A model generated the notes under the pieces. That model did no database searches. It saw only the letters and a program-made list of their open reading frames with translations, and was not told the DNA's origin. Of a stretch of 64,000 nucleotides of DNA, positions 33,355-46,693 are shown in pieces. The stretch's first letter is position 1. Each line of letters opens with the position of its first letter. The stretch is from Nematostella vectensis (Eukaryota; Cnidaria; Anthozoa; Actiniaria; Edwardsiidae), in the NCBI RefSeq assembly GCF_932526225.1, contig NC_064040.1:1991501-2055500 (forward strand), read 5' to 3'. A program made the translations under genes and the position numbers.

Positions 33355-36300
33355 TAGCTGTAAAAAAAAAAAAAAAGGGAAGAGAAAATAGCTGGATGGG
33401 GTCTCTGTTGGTTTTGTTTTAGTTTTAGTTTTCTTTTATTATAATTTTTTCTGGGGTGGGGGAAGGGGGAATTCAGCTTAAAATTGCCTGTGGTCAATTC
33501 AACCAACTAAGCAACTAGTACAAAAGATGTTGGTTTTGCAGTCTTTTATTCAATACTTTCAAGGTTATCATGCAATTCTGTAGTTTGACTGGAAATATAT
33601 ACTTTTTTTCTATTCATTTACAGTTCTATATGTACAGTGTGACCATAGTCATGATTACAATTATTTATAATAATTTTTACCCACTAACAGAAACCAACTT
33701 GACTGCAAAAAACTCACTGTAAAGCATAAGATATTAGGCATTTCTTTCATGTGGCTGTGAGGTTGACCTGTCAACATCTACAGGGGCCACACTCAACTCG
33801 GAATCATAGGGGTCCATAAAAGCAAGGTGTCGCAGAACCTTTTCCTGCCTTCCTTACTCTCCTTCACCAGGAACACCTGTGCAGCCGACACCCTTAGGTG
33901 GATGGGGTGCACAGGTGCTTTGGGTGTGGCCCTGAAGATGGCACAGTGACCACAAGATGTACCAGAATGAAATTGTATATACTGTAAAAACATGTGAGTA
34001 GAAAACAGTCAATAGCCATGGAGTTTTCAGTGTGTTGTACATGTTATACATGTTTTAGGATTTACCTAATTACTTACAGTATTTTTTTAAATAGAATTTT
34101 TTACTTGTATAATTTAGATGAGTAATACATACTTTTTATAGTATGTTGTAGAACTCGTCTCGTTCCTCCTAAATAACAATCAAAATTATGTTTGTTATTA
34201 TCTTCGTGCAAAGGAACCTACAGTAGTTTTTTAATCAGATAATTGTTTTTCCTTCAACACTCCCCTGTTATTTCAACAGCTCTCCCTTGAGTTTGCTTGT
34301 CTTAGAAATAGACCTTGTTTGATAAACAAAGACATGTTACCCACTTATTCAATAATAGGTAACAACTGCAATATTGTACTGTATGAAAAGAGTGCCCCTC
34401 CCCCTTCTAATGTTGACATCAGTAAATCTAGCAAGCTCATTTTGCTAGATGTATGATGTATACCAGGCTTGTATCCTCCAGGTCCATTTCCATACTCCGT
34501 GAAGACTTCTGAAACCATCTTGGATGCCATTACGGAATTGACCCGGAGACCCGGAGAAAAATTCACGAGGGGGAGGGCCAGTCAACACTCCTCTCCCCAA
34601 AGTCAGACGGTTGTTTGGATGGTCTGTTTTTTTTTTTTTTTCTTATTTTTCCGAAAACTACGCAGGAGTGAGAGGGGTTAAGCACTACGAAAAAAAAAAT
34701 TGAATAGAAAAAAAAAAAAAAAAAGAAAAAGAAAAAAGGCCATTGGCATAGGATCGAACCCGACCTGAAAAACAAAACGGAAACCATACATACGGATTAC
34801 CCAATCGGTATGGCAGCACAAGGCTTTTACGGAAGGCTGTAAAGAACCCGAAGGCCCCAAGCACCGATATTTCCGGCGAATATGCTGTACAACACTCTTG
34901 CAAGGTATTCCGACCCGCGCATTAATGGGGAGGGCAATAACCAGGATCCCAGGCCTGTAATACGGTTACGCCACGCACAGCTCGCTGAGATAGAGGATGA
35001 AAAAAATACAGGTCTATTTGGGCGTCTTGAGTCCCTTGGGGGCTCGCTATGTCGGCGCGTGGCATCGTAACGCACGGGCGCATTGTCTTTTATCGTGTAC
35101 AGGACATCAAACAAGCGAAGAAAGAAAAACGTTTTTTTTTTTGGGAACCGTTTTTTTATATCATGCAAAAAGCGAAAATAAATAGAAATAAATAAAGTGC
35201 GATTTGGCGATTCTGTTTTTCTTTGTAGAGCTTATTAAGCTATTCACCGGCCTAAATATTCATAAAAGAAAATAAAAAATGCAATGAAGGACGTAAGGGG
35301 GAGAGGTTTGTAAAATCGCATAGAATATCGACAAAATCCGCAATACTGTCTACGCTGACTAAGTATAGCTGTATTTCACTTTAACCCTTTCACTCCTGGG
35401 TACTTTTGAGCAACATTGTAAGAAAAACAGACTGAAAACAGAAACCTCCCCCCCCTATTTCAAGTCCAACACTACCAGTTAAGCTAAGCTACCGCTGACC
35501 CAAGACGGTATGCCTTGAAGTTTTCCAACAATGTACTGCGGTGCCTTTTCTTTGTAGCGACGGCACTGCTACAGCCTGTTGCTTACAACAGTTTTGCTTG
35601 TAATTTGCTTAAAAATTACAGCTTTTTCACATCTGGAGAGTGCCTTAGGACATCATGAAGTTTTTTTGGGCATAATTAATGCTGTGCTTATGGATGTTTG
35701 CACGCTGAGGTTGATTCAATGGGATAATTCCTTGTCTGGGCTTCACCAAGTGAGGAAGGAATTTTCTGGTGAATGGCCTCATAACTCTCCAATGTGGGCC
35801 ATCTTTGCTACCCAACCTTATTCAAAAATTGTTTTCAGGCTTATTCTGGGTTCCTTGGACCTGGAAATGTTTTGTTTGGCTTCGGGGCAAAGAGACTTAA
35901 AAAAAAAACTGTTATGATTCTGGGGGAGGAGATTGCCCGCCTGTCTGTCAAGGTGTTTCCAAGACTCCCATGATGCAGTGCAGGCATGCAAAATAGGCTA
36001 ACAATGGTGACTCGCTTCTAATGGAGGTTCTAGCATTGATTATTGTGACTGATTGCTGTAAAATGGGACCTGACGGAGCGCAATAAAGGTATCCATTGGT
36101 GACTTGATCTGTGTTTGCTTGTCTCTATTTGTAGTTCGGAATTTTGTGTCTTTTTTGGTAAGGAATGTTTCTAAGTTTAAGCATTTTATTACGAATTGGT
36201 CAGCAATTAAGGTTGATATTTTGACAAAAGAGTCGATTCTATTACATTGCTAAGATGGGCTTTTGAAGGTCGTCTATGCCTTGGATGAATCTATGAGTAT

Positions 36301-36690
36301 CCGGGTCTGGTGATGTTTAGTTTGCATTTTTGACGTTTTGGAGTTGGGCCTATATTTTACAGGCGTCTCAGGGTGTTATGGCAATGAAAGACTTAAAGGG
36401 ACAGCGTCATGGTACTGCGCATGTCAGTGTTTATTGTAGGCTTTTAATCGCCTACAAATAGTTGAACTTTTTAAAAGCTGTCAATACCTTGTTAAAATAA
36501 TATGCAATATTTTATTGAATGCAATATTTTATAGAAACTACGTTTATTGACAGTTTGTGGTCATTTTCTTTGAATTTAAGTCCCCCACATGTACCAAAAG
36601 CTCATAAGTCAGTATTAGAGTTTACTAAATTTCATTGTGTCAGGGTCAGAGAGCTATTGAAAGCACTTACCATGGCACTGCCCCTTTGAA
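33355..36690 (+). repeat. Tandem unit 11 (last type A, 3336 bp, private T insertion)
   Basis: It is type A at all diagnostic sites (15 T, AAATAG, 8 C). It carries a private extra T in the GAAGTTTTCCAAC stretch at about 35518-35530, where other units read GAAGTTTCCAAC. It starts exactly 16,677 bases after unit 6 and is the last unit before the switch to type B. The foldback element is 34622-35432 and the MITE-like element 36395-36687. Confidence 0.97.
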
Positions 36691-39600
36691 TAGCTGTAAA
36701 AAAAAAAAAAAGGGAAGAGAAAATAGCTGGATGGGGTCTCTGTTGGTTTTGTTTTAGTTTTAGTTTTCTTTTATTATAATTTTTTCTGGGGTGGGGGAAG
36801 GGGGAATTCAGCTTAAAATTGCCTGTGGTCAATTCAACCAACTAAGCAACTAGTACAAAAGATGTTGGTTTTGCAGTCTTTTATTCAATACTTTCAAGGT
36901 TATCATGCAATTCTGTAGTTTGACTGGAAATATATACTTTTTTTCTATTCATTTACAGTTCTATATGTACAGTGTGACCATAGTCATGATTACAATTATT
37001 TATAATAATTTTTACCCACTAACAGAAACCAACTTGACTGCAAAAAACTCACTGTAAAGCATAAGATATTAGGCATTTCTTTCATGTGGCTGTGAGGTTG
37101 ACCTGTCAACATCTACAGGGGCCACACTCAACTCGGAATCATAGGGGTCCATAAAAGCAAGGTGTCGCAGAACCTTTTCCTGCCTTCCTTACTCTCCTTC
37201 ACCAGGAACACCTGTGCAGCCGACACCCTTAGGTGGATGGGGTGCACAGGTGCTTTGGGTGTGGCCCTGAAGATGGCACAGTGACCACAAGATGTACCAG
37301 AATGAAATTGTATATACTGTAAAAACATGTGAGTAGAAAACAGTCAATAGCCATGGAGTTTTCAGTGTGTTGTACATGTTATACATGTTTTAGGATTTAC
37401 CTAATTACTTACAGTATTTTTTTATATAGAATTTTTTACTTGTATAATTTAGATGAGTAATACATACTTTTTATAGTATGTTGTAGAACTCGTCTCGTTC
37501 CTCCTAAATAACAATCAAAATTATGTTTGTTATTATCTTCGTGCAAAGGAACCTACAGTAGTTTTTTAATCAGATAATTGTTTTTCCTTCAACACTCCCC
37601 TGTTATTTCAACAGCTCTCCCTTGAGTTTGCTTGTCTTAGAAATAGACCTTGTTTGATAAACAAAGACATGTTACCCACTTATTCAATAATAGGTAACAA
37701 CTGCAATATTGTACTGTATGAAAAGAGTGCCCCTCCCCCTTCTAATGTTGACATCAGTAAATCTAGCAAGCTCATTTTGCTAGATGTATGATGTATACCA
37801 GGCTTGTATCCTCCAGGTCCATTTCCATACTCCGTGAAGACTTCTGAAACCATCTTGGATGCCATTACGGAATTGACCCGGAGACCCGGAGAAAAATTCA
37901 CGAGGGGGAGGGCCAGTCAACACTCCTCTCCCCAAAGTCAGACGGTTGTTTGGATGGTCTGTTTTTTTTTTTTTTTTTTCTTATTTTTCCGAAAACTACG
38001 CAGGAGTGAGAGGGGTTAAGCACTACGAAAAAAAAAATTGAATAGAAAAAAAAAAAAAAAAGAAAAAGAAAAAAGGCCATTGGCATAGGATCGAACCCGA
38101 CCTGAAAAACAAAACGGAAACCATACATACGGATTACCCAATCGGTATGGCAGCACAAGGCTTTTACGGAAGGCTGTAAAGAACCCGAAGGCCCCAAGCA
38201 CCGATATTTCCGGCGAATATGCTGTACAACACTCTTGCAAGGTATTCCGACCCGCGCATTAATGGGGAGGACAATAACCAGGATCCCAGGCCTGTAATAC
38301 GGTTACGCCACGCACAGCTCGCTGAGATAGAGGATGAAAAAAATACAGGTCTATTTGGGCGTCTTGAGTCCCTTGGGGGCTCGCTATGTCGGCGCGTGGC
38401 ATCGTAACGCACAGGCGCATTGTCTTTTATCGTGTACAGGACATCAAACAAGCGAAGAAAGAAAAACGTTTTTTTTTTTGGGAACCGTTTTTTTATATCA
38501 TGCAAAAAGCGAAAATAAATAGAAATAAATAAAGTGCGATTTGGCGATTCTGTTTTTCTTTGTAGAGCTTATTAAGCTATTCACCGGCCTAAATATTCAT
38601 AAAAGAAAATAAAAAATGCAATGAAGGACGTAAGGGGGAGAGGTTTGTAAAATCGCATAGAATATCGACATAATCCGCAATACTGTCTACGCTGACTAAG
38701 TATAGCTGTATTTCACTTTAACCCTTTCACTCCTGGGTACTTTTGAGCAACATTGTAAGAAAAACAGACTGAAAACAGAAACCTCCCCCCCTATTTCAAG
38801 TCCAACACTACCAGTTAAGCTAAGCTACCGCTGACCCAAGACGGTATGCCTTGAAGTTTCCAACAATGTACTGCGGTGCCTTTTCTTTGTAGCGACGGCA
38901 CTGCTACAGCCTGTTGCTTACAACAGTTTTGCTTGTAATTTGCTTAAAAATTACAGCTTTTTCACATCTGGAGAGTGCCTTAGGACATCATGAAGTTTTT
39001 TTGGGCATAATTAATGCTGTGCTTATGGATGTTTGCACGCTGAGGTTGATTCAATGGGATAATTCCTTGTCTGGGCTTCACCAAGTGAGGAAGGAATTTT
39101 CTGGTGAATGGCCTCATAACTCTCCAATGTGGGCCATCTTTGCTACCCAACCTTATTCAAAAATTGTTTTCAGGCTTATTCTGGGTTCCTTGGACCTGGA
39201 AATGTTTTGTTTGGCTTCGGGGCAAAGAGACTTAAAAAAAAAACTGTTATGATTCTGGGGGAGGAGATTGCCCGCCTGTCTGTCAAGGTGTTTCCAAGAC
39301 TCCCATGATGCAGTGCAGGCATGCAAAATAGGCTAACAATGGTGACTCGCTTCTAATGGAGGTTCTAGCATTGATTATTGTGACTGATTGCTGTAAAATG
39401 GGACCTGACGGAGCGCAATAAAGGTATCCATTGGTGACTTGATCTGTGTTTGCTTGTCTCTATTTGTAGTTCGGAATTTTGTGTCTTTTTTGGTAAGGAA
39501 TGTTTCTAAGTTTAAGCATTTTATTACGAATTGGTCAGCAATTAAGGTTGATATTTTGACAAAAGAGTCGATTCTATTACATTGCTAAGATGGGCTTTTG

Positions 39601-40025
39601 AAGGTCGTCTATGCCTTGGATGAATCTATGAGTATCCGGGTCTGGTGATGTTTAGTTTGCATTTTTGACGTTTTGGAGTTGGGCCTATATTTTACAGGCG
39701 TCTCAGGGTGTTATGGCAATGAAAGACTTAAAGGGACAGCGTCATGGTACTGCGCATGTCAGTGTTTATTGTAGGCTTTTAATCGCCTACAAATAGTTGA
39801 ACTTTTTAAAAGCTGTCAATACCTTGTTAAAATAATATGCAATATTTTATTGAATGCAATATTTTATAGAAACTACGTTTATTGACAGTTTGTGGTCATT
39901 TTCTTTGAATTTAAGTCCCCCACATGTACCAAAAGCTCATAAGTCAGTATTAGAGTTTACTAAATTTCATTGTGTCAGGGTCAGAGAGCTATTGAAAGCA
40001 CTTACCATGGCACTGCCCCTTTGAA
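36691..40025 (+). repeat. Tandem unit 12 (first type B, haplotype B1, 3335 bp)
   Basis: This is the first unit with the type B states: ATATAG (T at 37425), A at 38271, an 18-T run and a 7-C run. Its starting A-run is 14 long, between the 15 of type A and the 13 of later type B units. Haplotype B1 changes are A at 38413 and T at 38671. The foldback element is 37957-38769 and the MITE-like element 39730-40022. Confidence 0.97.
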
Positions 40026-43000
40026 TAGCTGTAAAAAAAAAAAAAGGGAAGAGAAAATAGCTGGATGGGGTCTCTGTTGGTTTTGTTTTAGTTTTAGTTT
40101 TCTTTTATTATAATTTTTTCTGGGGTGGGGGAAGGGGGAATTCAGCTTAAAATTGCCTGTGGTCAATTCAACCAACTAAGCAACTAGTACAAAAGATGTT
40201 GGTTTTGCAGTCTTTTATTCAATACTTTCAAGGTTATCATGCAATTCTGTAGTTTGACTGGAAATATATACTTTTTTTCTATTCATTTACAGTTCTATAT
40301 GTACAGTGTGACCATAGTCATGATTACAATTATTTATAATAATTTTTACCCACTAACAGAAACCAACTTGACTGCAAAAAACTCACTGTAAAGCATAAGA
40401 TATTAGGCATTTCTTTCATGTGGCTGTGAGGTTGACCTGTCAACATCTACAGGGGCCACACTCAACTCAGAATCATAGGGGTCCATAAAAGCAAGGTGTC
40501 GCAGAACCTTTTCCTGCCTTCCTTACTCTCCTTCACCAGGAACACCTGTGCAGCCGACACCCTTAGGTGGATGGGGTGCACAGGTGCTTTGGGTGTGGCC
40601 CTGAAGATGGCACAGTGACCACAAGATGTACCAGAATGAAATTGTATATACTGTAAAAACATGTGAGTAGAAAACAGTCAATAGCCATGGAGTTTTCAGT
40701 GTGTTGTACATGTTATACATGTTTTAGGATTTACCTAATTACTTACAGTATTTTTTTATATAGAATTTTTTACTTGTATAATTTAGATGAGTAATACATA
40801 CTTTTTATAGTATGTTGTAGAACTCGTCTCGTTCCTCCTAAATAACAATCAAAATTATGTTTGTTATTATCTTCGTGCAAAGGAACCTACAGTAGTTTTT
40901 TAATCAGATAATTGTTTTTCCTTCAACACTCCCCTGTTATTTCAACAGCTCTCCCTTGAGTTTGCTTGTCTTAGAAATAGACCTTGTTTGATAAACAAAG
41001 ACATGTTACCCACTTATTCAATAATAGGTAACAACTGCAATATTGTACTGTATGAAAAGAGTGCCCCTCCCCCTTCTAATGTTGACATCAGTAAATCTAG
41101 CAAGCTCATTTTGCTAGATGTATGATGTATACCAGGCTTGTATCCTCCAGGTCCATTTCCATACTCCGTGAAGACTTCTGAAACCATCTTGGATGCCATT
41201 ACGGAATTGACCCGGAGACCCGGAGAAAAATTCACGAGGGGGAGGGCCAGTCAACACTCCTCTCCCCAAAGTCAGACGGTTGTTTGGATGGTCTGTTTTT
41301 TTTTTTTTTTTTTCTTATTTTTCCGAAAACTACGCAGGAGTGAGAGGGGTTAAGCACTACGAAAAAAAAAATTGAATAGAAAAAAAAAAAAAAAAGAAAA
41401 AGAAAAAAGGCCATTGGCATAGGATCGAACCCGACCTGAAAAACAAAACGGAAACCATACATACGGATTACCCAATCGGTATGGCAGCACAAGGCTTTTA
41501 CGGAAGGCTGTAAAGAACCCGAAGGCCCCAAGCACCGATATTTCCGGCGAATATGCTGTACAACACTCTTGCAAGGTATTCCGACCCGCGCATTAATGGG
41601 GAGGACAATAACCAGGATCCCAGGCCTGTAATACGGTTACGCCACGCACAGCTCGCTGAGATAGAGGATGAAAAAAATACAGGTCTATTTGGGCGTCTTG
41701 AGTCCCTTGGGGGCTCGCTATGTCGGCGCGTGGCATCGTAACGCACGGGCGCATTGTCTTTTATCGTGTACAGGACATCAAACAAGCGAAGAAAGAAAAA
41801 CGTTTTTTTTTTTGGGAACCGTTTTTTTATATCATGCAAAAAGCGAAAATAAATAGAAATAAATAAAGTGCGATTTGGCGATTCTGTTTTTCTTTGTAGA
41901 GCTTATTAAGCTATTCACCGGCCTAAATATTCATAAAAGAAAATAAAAAATGCAATGAAGGACGTAAGGGGGAGAGGTTTGTAAAATCGCATAGAATATC
42001 GACAAAATCCGCAATACTGTCTACGCTGACTAAGTATAGCTGTATTTCACTTTAACCCTTTCACTCCTGGGTACTTTTGAGCAACATTGTAAGAAAAACA
42101 GACTGAAAACAGAAACCTCCCCCCCTATTTCAAGTCCAACACTACCAGTTAAGCTAAGCTACCGCTGACCCAAGACGGTATGCCTTGAAGTTTCCAACAA
42201 TGTACTGCGGTGCCTTTTCTTTGTAGCGACGGCACTGCTACAGCCTGTTGCTTACAACAGTTTTGCTTGTAATTTGCTTAAAAATTACAGCTTTTTCACA
42301 TCTGGAGAGTGCCTTAGGACATCATGAAGTTTTTTTGGGCATAATTAATGCTGTGCTTATGGATGTTTGCACGCTGAGGTTGATTCAATGGGATAATTCC
42401 TTGTCTGGGCTTCACCAAGTGAGGAAGGAATTTTCTGGTGAATGGCCTCATAACTCTCCAATGTGGGCCATCTTTGCTACCCAACCTTATTCAAAAATTG
42501 TTTTCAGGCTTATTCTGGGTTCCTTGGACCTGGAAATGTTTTGTTTGGCTTCGGGGCAAAGAGACTTAAAAAAAAAACTGTTATGATTCTGGGGGAGGAG
42601 ATTGCCCGCCTGTCTGTCAAGGTGTTTCCAAGACTCCCATGATGCAGTGCAGGCATGCAAAATAGGCTAACAATGGTGACTCGCTTCTAATGGAGGTTCT
42701 AGCATTGATTATTGTGACTGATTGCTGTAAAATGGGACCTGACGGAGCGCAATAAAGGTATCCATTGGTGACTTGATCTGTGTTTGCTTGTCTCTATTTG
42801 TAGTTCGGAATTTTGTGTCTTTTTTGGTAAGGAATGTTTCTAAGTTTAAGCATTTTATTACGAATTGGTCAGCAATTAAGGTTGATATTTTGACAAAAGA
42901 GTCGATTCTATTACATTGCTAAGATGGGCTTTTGAAGGTCGTCTATGCCTTGGATGAATCTATGAGTATCCGGGTCTGGTGATGTTTAGTTTGCATTTTT

Positions 43001-43359
43001 GACGTTTTGGAGTTGGGCCTATATTTTACAGGCGTCTCAGGGTGTTATGGCAATGAAAGACTTAAAGGGACAGCGTCATGGTACTGCGCATGTCAGTGTT
43101 TATTGTAGGCTTTTAATCGCCTACAAATAGTTGAACTTTTTAAAAGCTGTCAATACCTTGTTAAAATAATATGCAATATTTTATTGAATGCAATATTTTA
43201 TAGAAACTACGTTTATTGACAGTTTGTGGTCATTTTCTTTGAATTTAAGTCCCCCACATGTACCAAAAGCTCATAAGTCAGTATTAGAGTTTACTAAATT
43301 TCATTGTGTCAGGGTCAGAGAGCTATTGAAAGCACTTACCATGGCACTGCCCCTTTGAA
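40026..43359 (+). repeat. Tandem unit 13 (type B, haplotype B2, 3334 bp)
   Basis: It has the type B backbone with the B2-defining A at 40469, where others read G, and without the B1 changes. The foldback element is 41291-42103 and the MITE-like element 43064-43356. Confidence 0.97.
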
Positions 43360-46300
43360 TAGCTGTAAAAAAAAAAAAAGGGAAGAGAAAATAGCTGGAT
43401 GGGGTCTCTGTTGGTTTTGTTTTAGTTTTAGTTTTCTTTTATTATAATTTTTTCTGGGGTGGGGGAAGGGGGAATTCAGCTTAAAATTGCCTGTGGTCAA
43501 TTCAACCAACTAAGCAACTAGTACAAAAGATGTTGGTTTTGCAGTCTTTTATTCAATACTTTCAAGGTTATCATGCAATTCTGTAGTTTGACTGGAAATA
43601 TATACTTTTTTTCTATTCATTTACAGTTCTATATGTACAGTGTGACCATAGTCATGATTACAATTATTTATAATAATTTTTACCCACTAACAGAAACCAA
43701 CTTGACTGCAAAAAACTCACTGTAAAGCATAAGATATTAGGCATTTCTTTCATGTGGCTGTGAGGTTGACCTGTCAACATCTACAGGGGCCACACTCAAC
43801 TCGGAATCATAGGGGTCCATAAAAGCAAGGTGTCGCAGAACCTTTTCCTGCCTTCCTTACTCTCCTTCACCAGGAACACCTGTGCAGCCGACACCCTTAG
43901 GTGGATGGGGTGCACAGGTGCTTTGGGTGTGGCCCTGAAGATGGCACAGTGACCACAAGATGTACCAGAATGAAATTGTATATACTGTAAAAACATGTGA
44001 GTAGAAAACAGTCAATAGCCATGGAGTTTTCAGTGTGTTGTACATGTTATACATGTTTTAGGATTTACCTAATTACTTACAGTATTTTTTTATATAGAAT
44101 TTTTTACTTGTATAATTTAGATGAGTAATACATACTTTTTATAGTATGTTGTAGAACTCGTCTCGTTCCTCCTAAATAACAATCAAAATTATGTTTGTTA
44201 TTATCTTCGTGCAAAGGAACCTACAGTAGTTTTTTAATCAGATAATTGTTTTTCCTTCAACACTCCCCTGTTATTTCAACAGCTCTCCCTTGAGTTTGCT
44301 TGTCTTAGAAATAGACCTTGTTTGATAAACAAAGACATGTTACCCACTTATTCAATAATAGGTAACAACTGCAATATTGTACTGTATGAAAAGAGTGCCC
44401 CTCCCCCTTCTAATGTTGACATCAGTAAATCTAGCAAGCTCATTTTGCTAGATGTATGATGTATACCAGGCTTGTATCCTCCAGGTCCATTTCCATACTC
44501 CGTGAAGACTTCTGAAACCATCTTGGATGCCATTACGGAATTGACCCGGAGACCCGGAGAAAAATTCACGAGGGGGAGGGCCAGTCAACACTCCTCTCCC
44601 CAAAGTCAGACGGTTGTTTGGATGGTCTGTTTTTTTTTTTTTTTTTTCTTATTTTTCCGAAAACTACGCAGGAGTGAGAGGGGTTAAGCACTACGAAAAA
44701 AAAAATTGAATAGAAAAAAAAAAAAAAAAGAAAAAGAAAAAAGGCCATTGGCATAGGATCGAACCCGACCTGAAAAACAAAACGGAAACCATACATACGG
44801 ATTACCCAATCGGTATGGCAGCACAAGGCTTTTACGGAAGGCTGTAAAGAACCCGAAGGCCCCAAGCACCGATATTTCCGGCGAATATGCTGTACAACAC
44901 TCTTGCAAGGTATTCCGACCCGCGCATTAATGGGGAGGACAATAACCAGGATCCCAGGCCTGTAATACGGTTACGCCACGCACAGCTCGCTGAGATAGAG
45001 GATGAAAAAAATACAGGTCTATTTGGGCGTCTTGAGTCCCTTGGGGGCTCGCTATGTCGGCGCGTGGCATCGTAACGCACAGGCGCATTGTCTTTTATCG
45101 TGTACAGGACATCAAACAAGCGAAGAAAGAAAAACGTTTTTTTTTTTGGGAACCGTTTTTTTATATCATGCAAAAAGCGAAAATAAATAGAAATAAATAA
45201 AGTGCGATTTGGCGATTCTGTTTTTCTTTGTAGAGCTTATTAAGCTATTCACCGGCCTAAATATTCATAAAAGAAAATAAAAAATGCAATGAAGGACGTA
45301 AGGGGGAGAGGTTTGTAAAATCGCATAGAATATCGACATAATCCGCAATACTGTCTACGCTGACTAAGTATAGCTGTATTTCACTTTAACCCTTTCACTC
45401 CTGGGTACTTTTGAGCAACATTGTAAGAAAAACAGACTGAAAACAGAAACCTCCCCCCCTATTTCAAGTCCAACACTACCAGTTAAGCTAAGCTACCGCT
45501 GACCCAAGACGGTATGCCTTGAAGTTTCCAACAATGTACTGCGGTGCCTTTTCTTTGTAGCGACGGCACTGCTACAGCCTGTTGCTTACAACAGTTTTGC
45601 TTGTAATTTGCTTAAAAATTACAGCTTTTTCACATCTGGAGAGTGCCTTAGGACATCATGAAGTTTTTTTGGGCATAATTAATGCTGTGCTTATGGATGT
45701 TTGCACGCTGAGGTTGATTCAATGGGATAATTCCTTGTCTGGGCTTCACCAAGTGAGGAAGGAATTTTCTGGTGAATGGCCTCATAACTCTCCAATGTGG
45801 GCCATCTTTGCTACCCAACCTTATTCAAAAATTGTTTTCAGGCTTATTCTGGGTTCCTTGGACCTGGAAATGTTTTGTTTGGCTTCGGGGCAAAGAGACT
45901 TAAAAAAAAAACTGTTATGATTCTGGGGGAGGAGATTGCCCGCCTGTCTGTCAAGGTGTTTCCAAGACTCCCATGATGCAGTGCAGGCATGCAAAATAGG
46001 CTAACAATGGTGACTCGCTTCTAATGGAGGTTCTAGCATTGATTATTGTGACTGATTGCTGTAAAATGGGACCTGACGGAGCGCAATAAAGGTATCCATT
46101 GGTGACTTGATCTGTGTTTGCTTGTCTCTATTTGTAGTTCGGAATTTTGTGTCTTTTTTGGTAAGGAATGTTTCTAAGTTTAAGCATTTTATTACGAATT
46201 GGTCAGCAATTAAGGTTGATATTTTGACAAAAGAGTCGATTCTATTACATTGCTAAGATGGGCTTTTGAAGGTCGTCTATGCCTTGGATGAATCTATGAG

Positions 46301-46693
46301 TATCCGGGTCTGGTGATGTTTAGTTTGCATTTTTGACGTTTTGGAGTTGGGCCTATATTTTACAGGCGTCTCAGGGTGTTATGGCAATGAAAGACTTAAA
46401 GGGACAGCGTCATGGTACTGCGCATGTCAGTGTTTATTGTAGGCTTTTAATCGCCTACAAATAGTTGAACTTTTTAAAAGCTGTCAATACCTTGTTAAAA
46501 TAATATGCAATATTTTATTGAATGCAATATTTTATAGAAACTACGTTTATTGACAGTTTGTGGTCATTTTCTTTGAATTTAAGTCCCCCACATGTACCAA
46601 AAGCTCATAAGTCAGTATTAGAGTTTACTAAATTTCATTGTGTCAGGGTCAGAGAGCTATTGAAAGCACTTACCATGGCACTGCCCCTTTGAA
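43360..46693 (+). repeat. Tandem unit 14 (type B, haplotype B1, 3334 bp)
   Basis: It has the B1 changes, A at 45081 and T at 45339, and lacks the B2 change. The foldback element is 44625-45437 and the MITE-like element 46398-46690. Confidence 0.97.
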
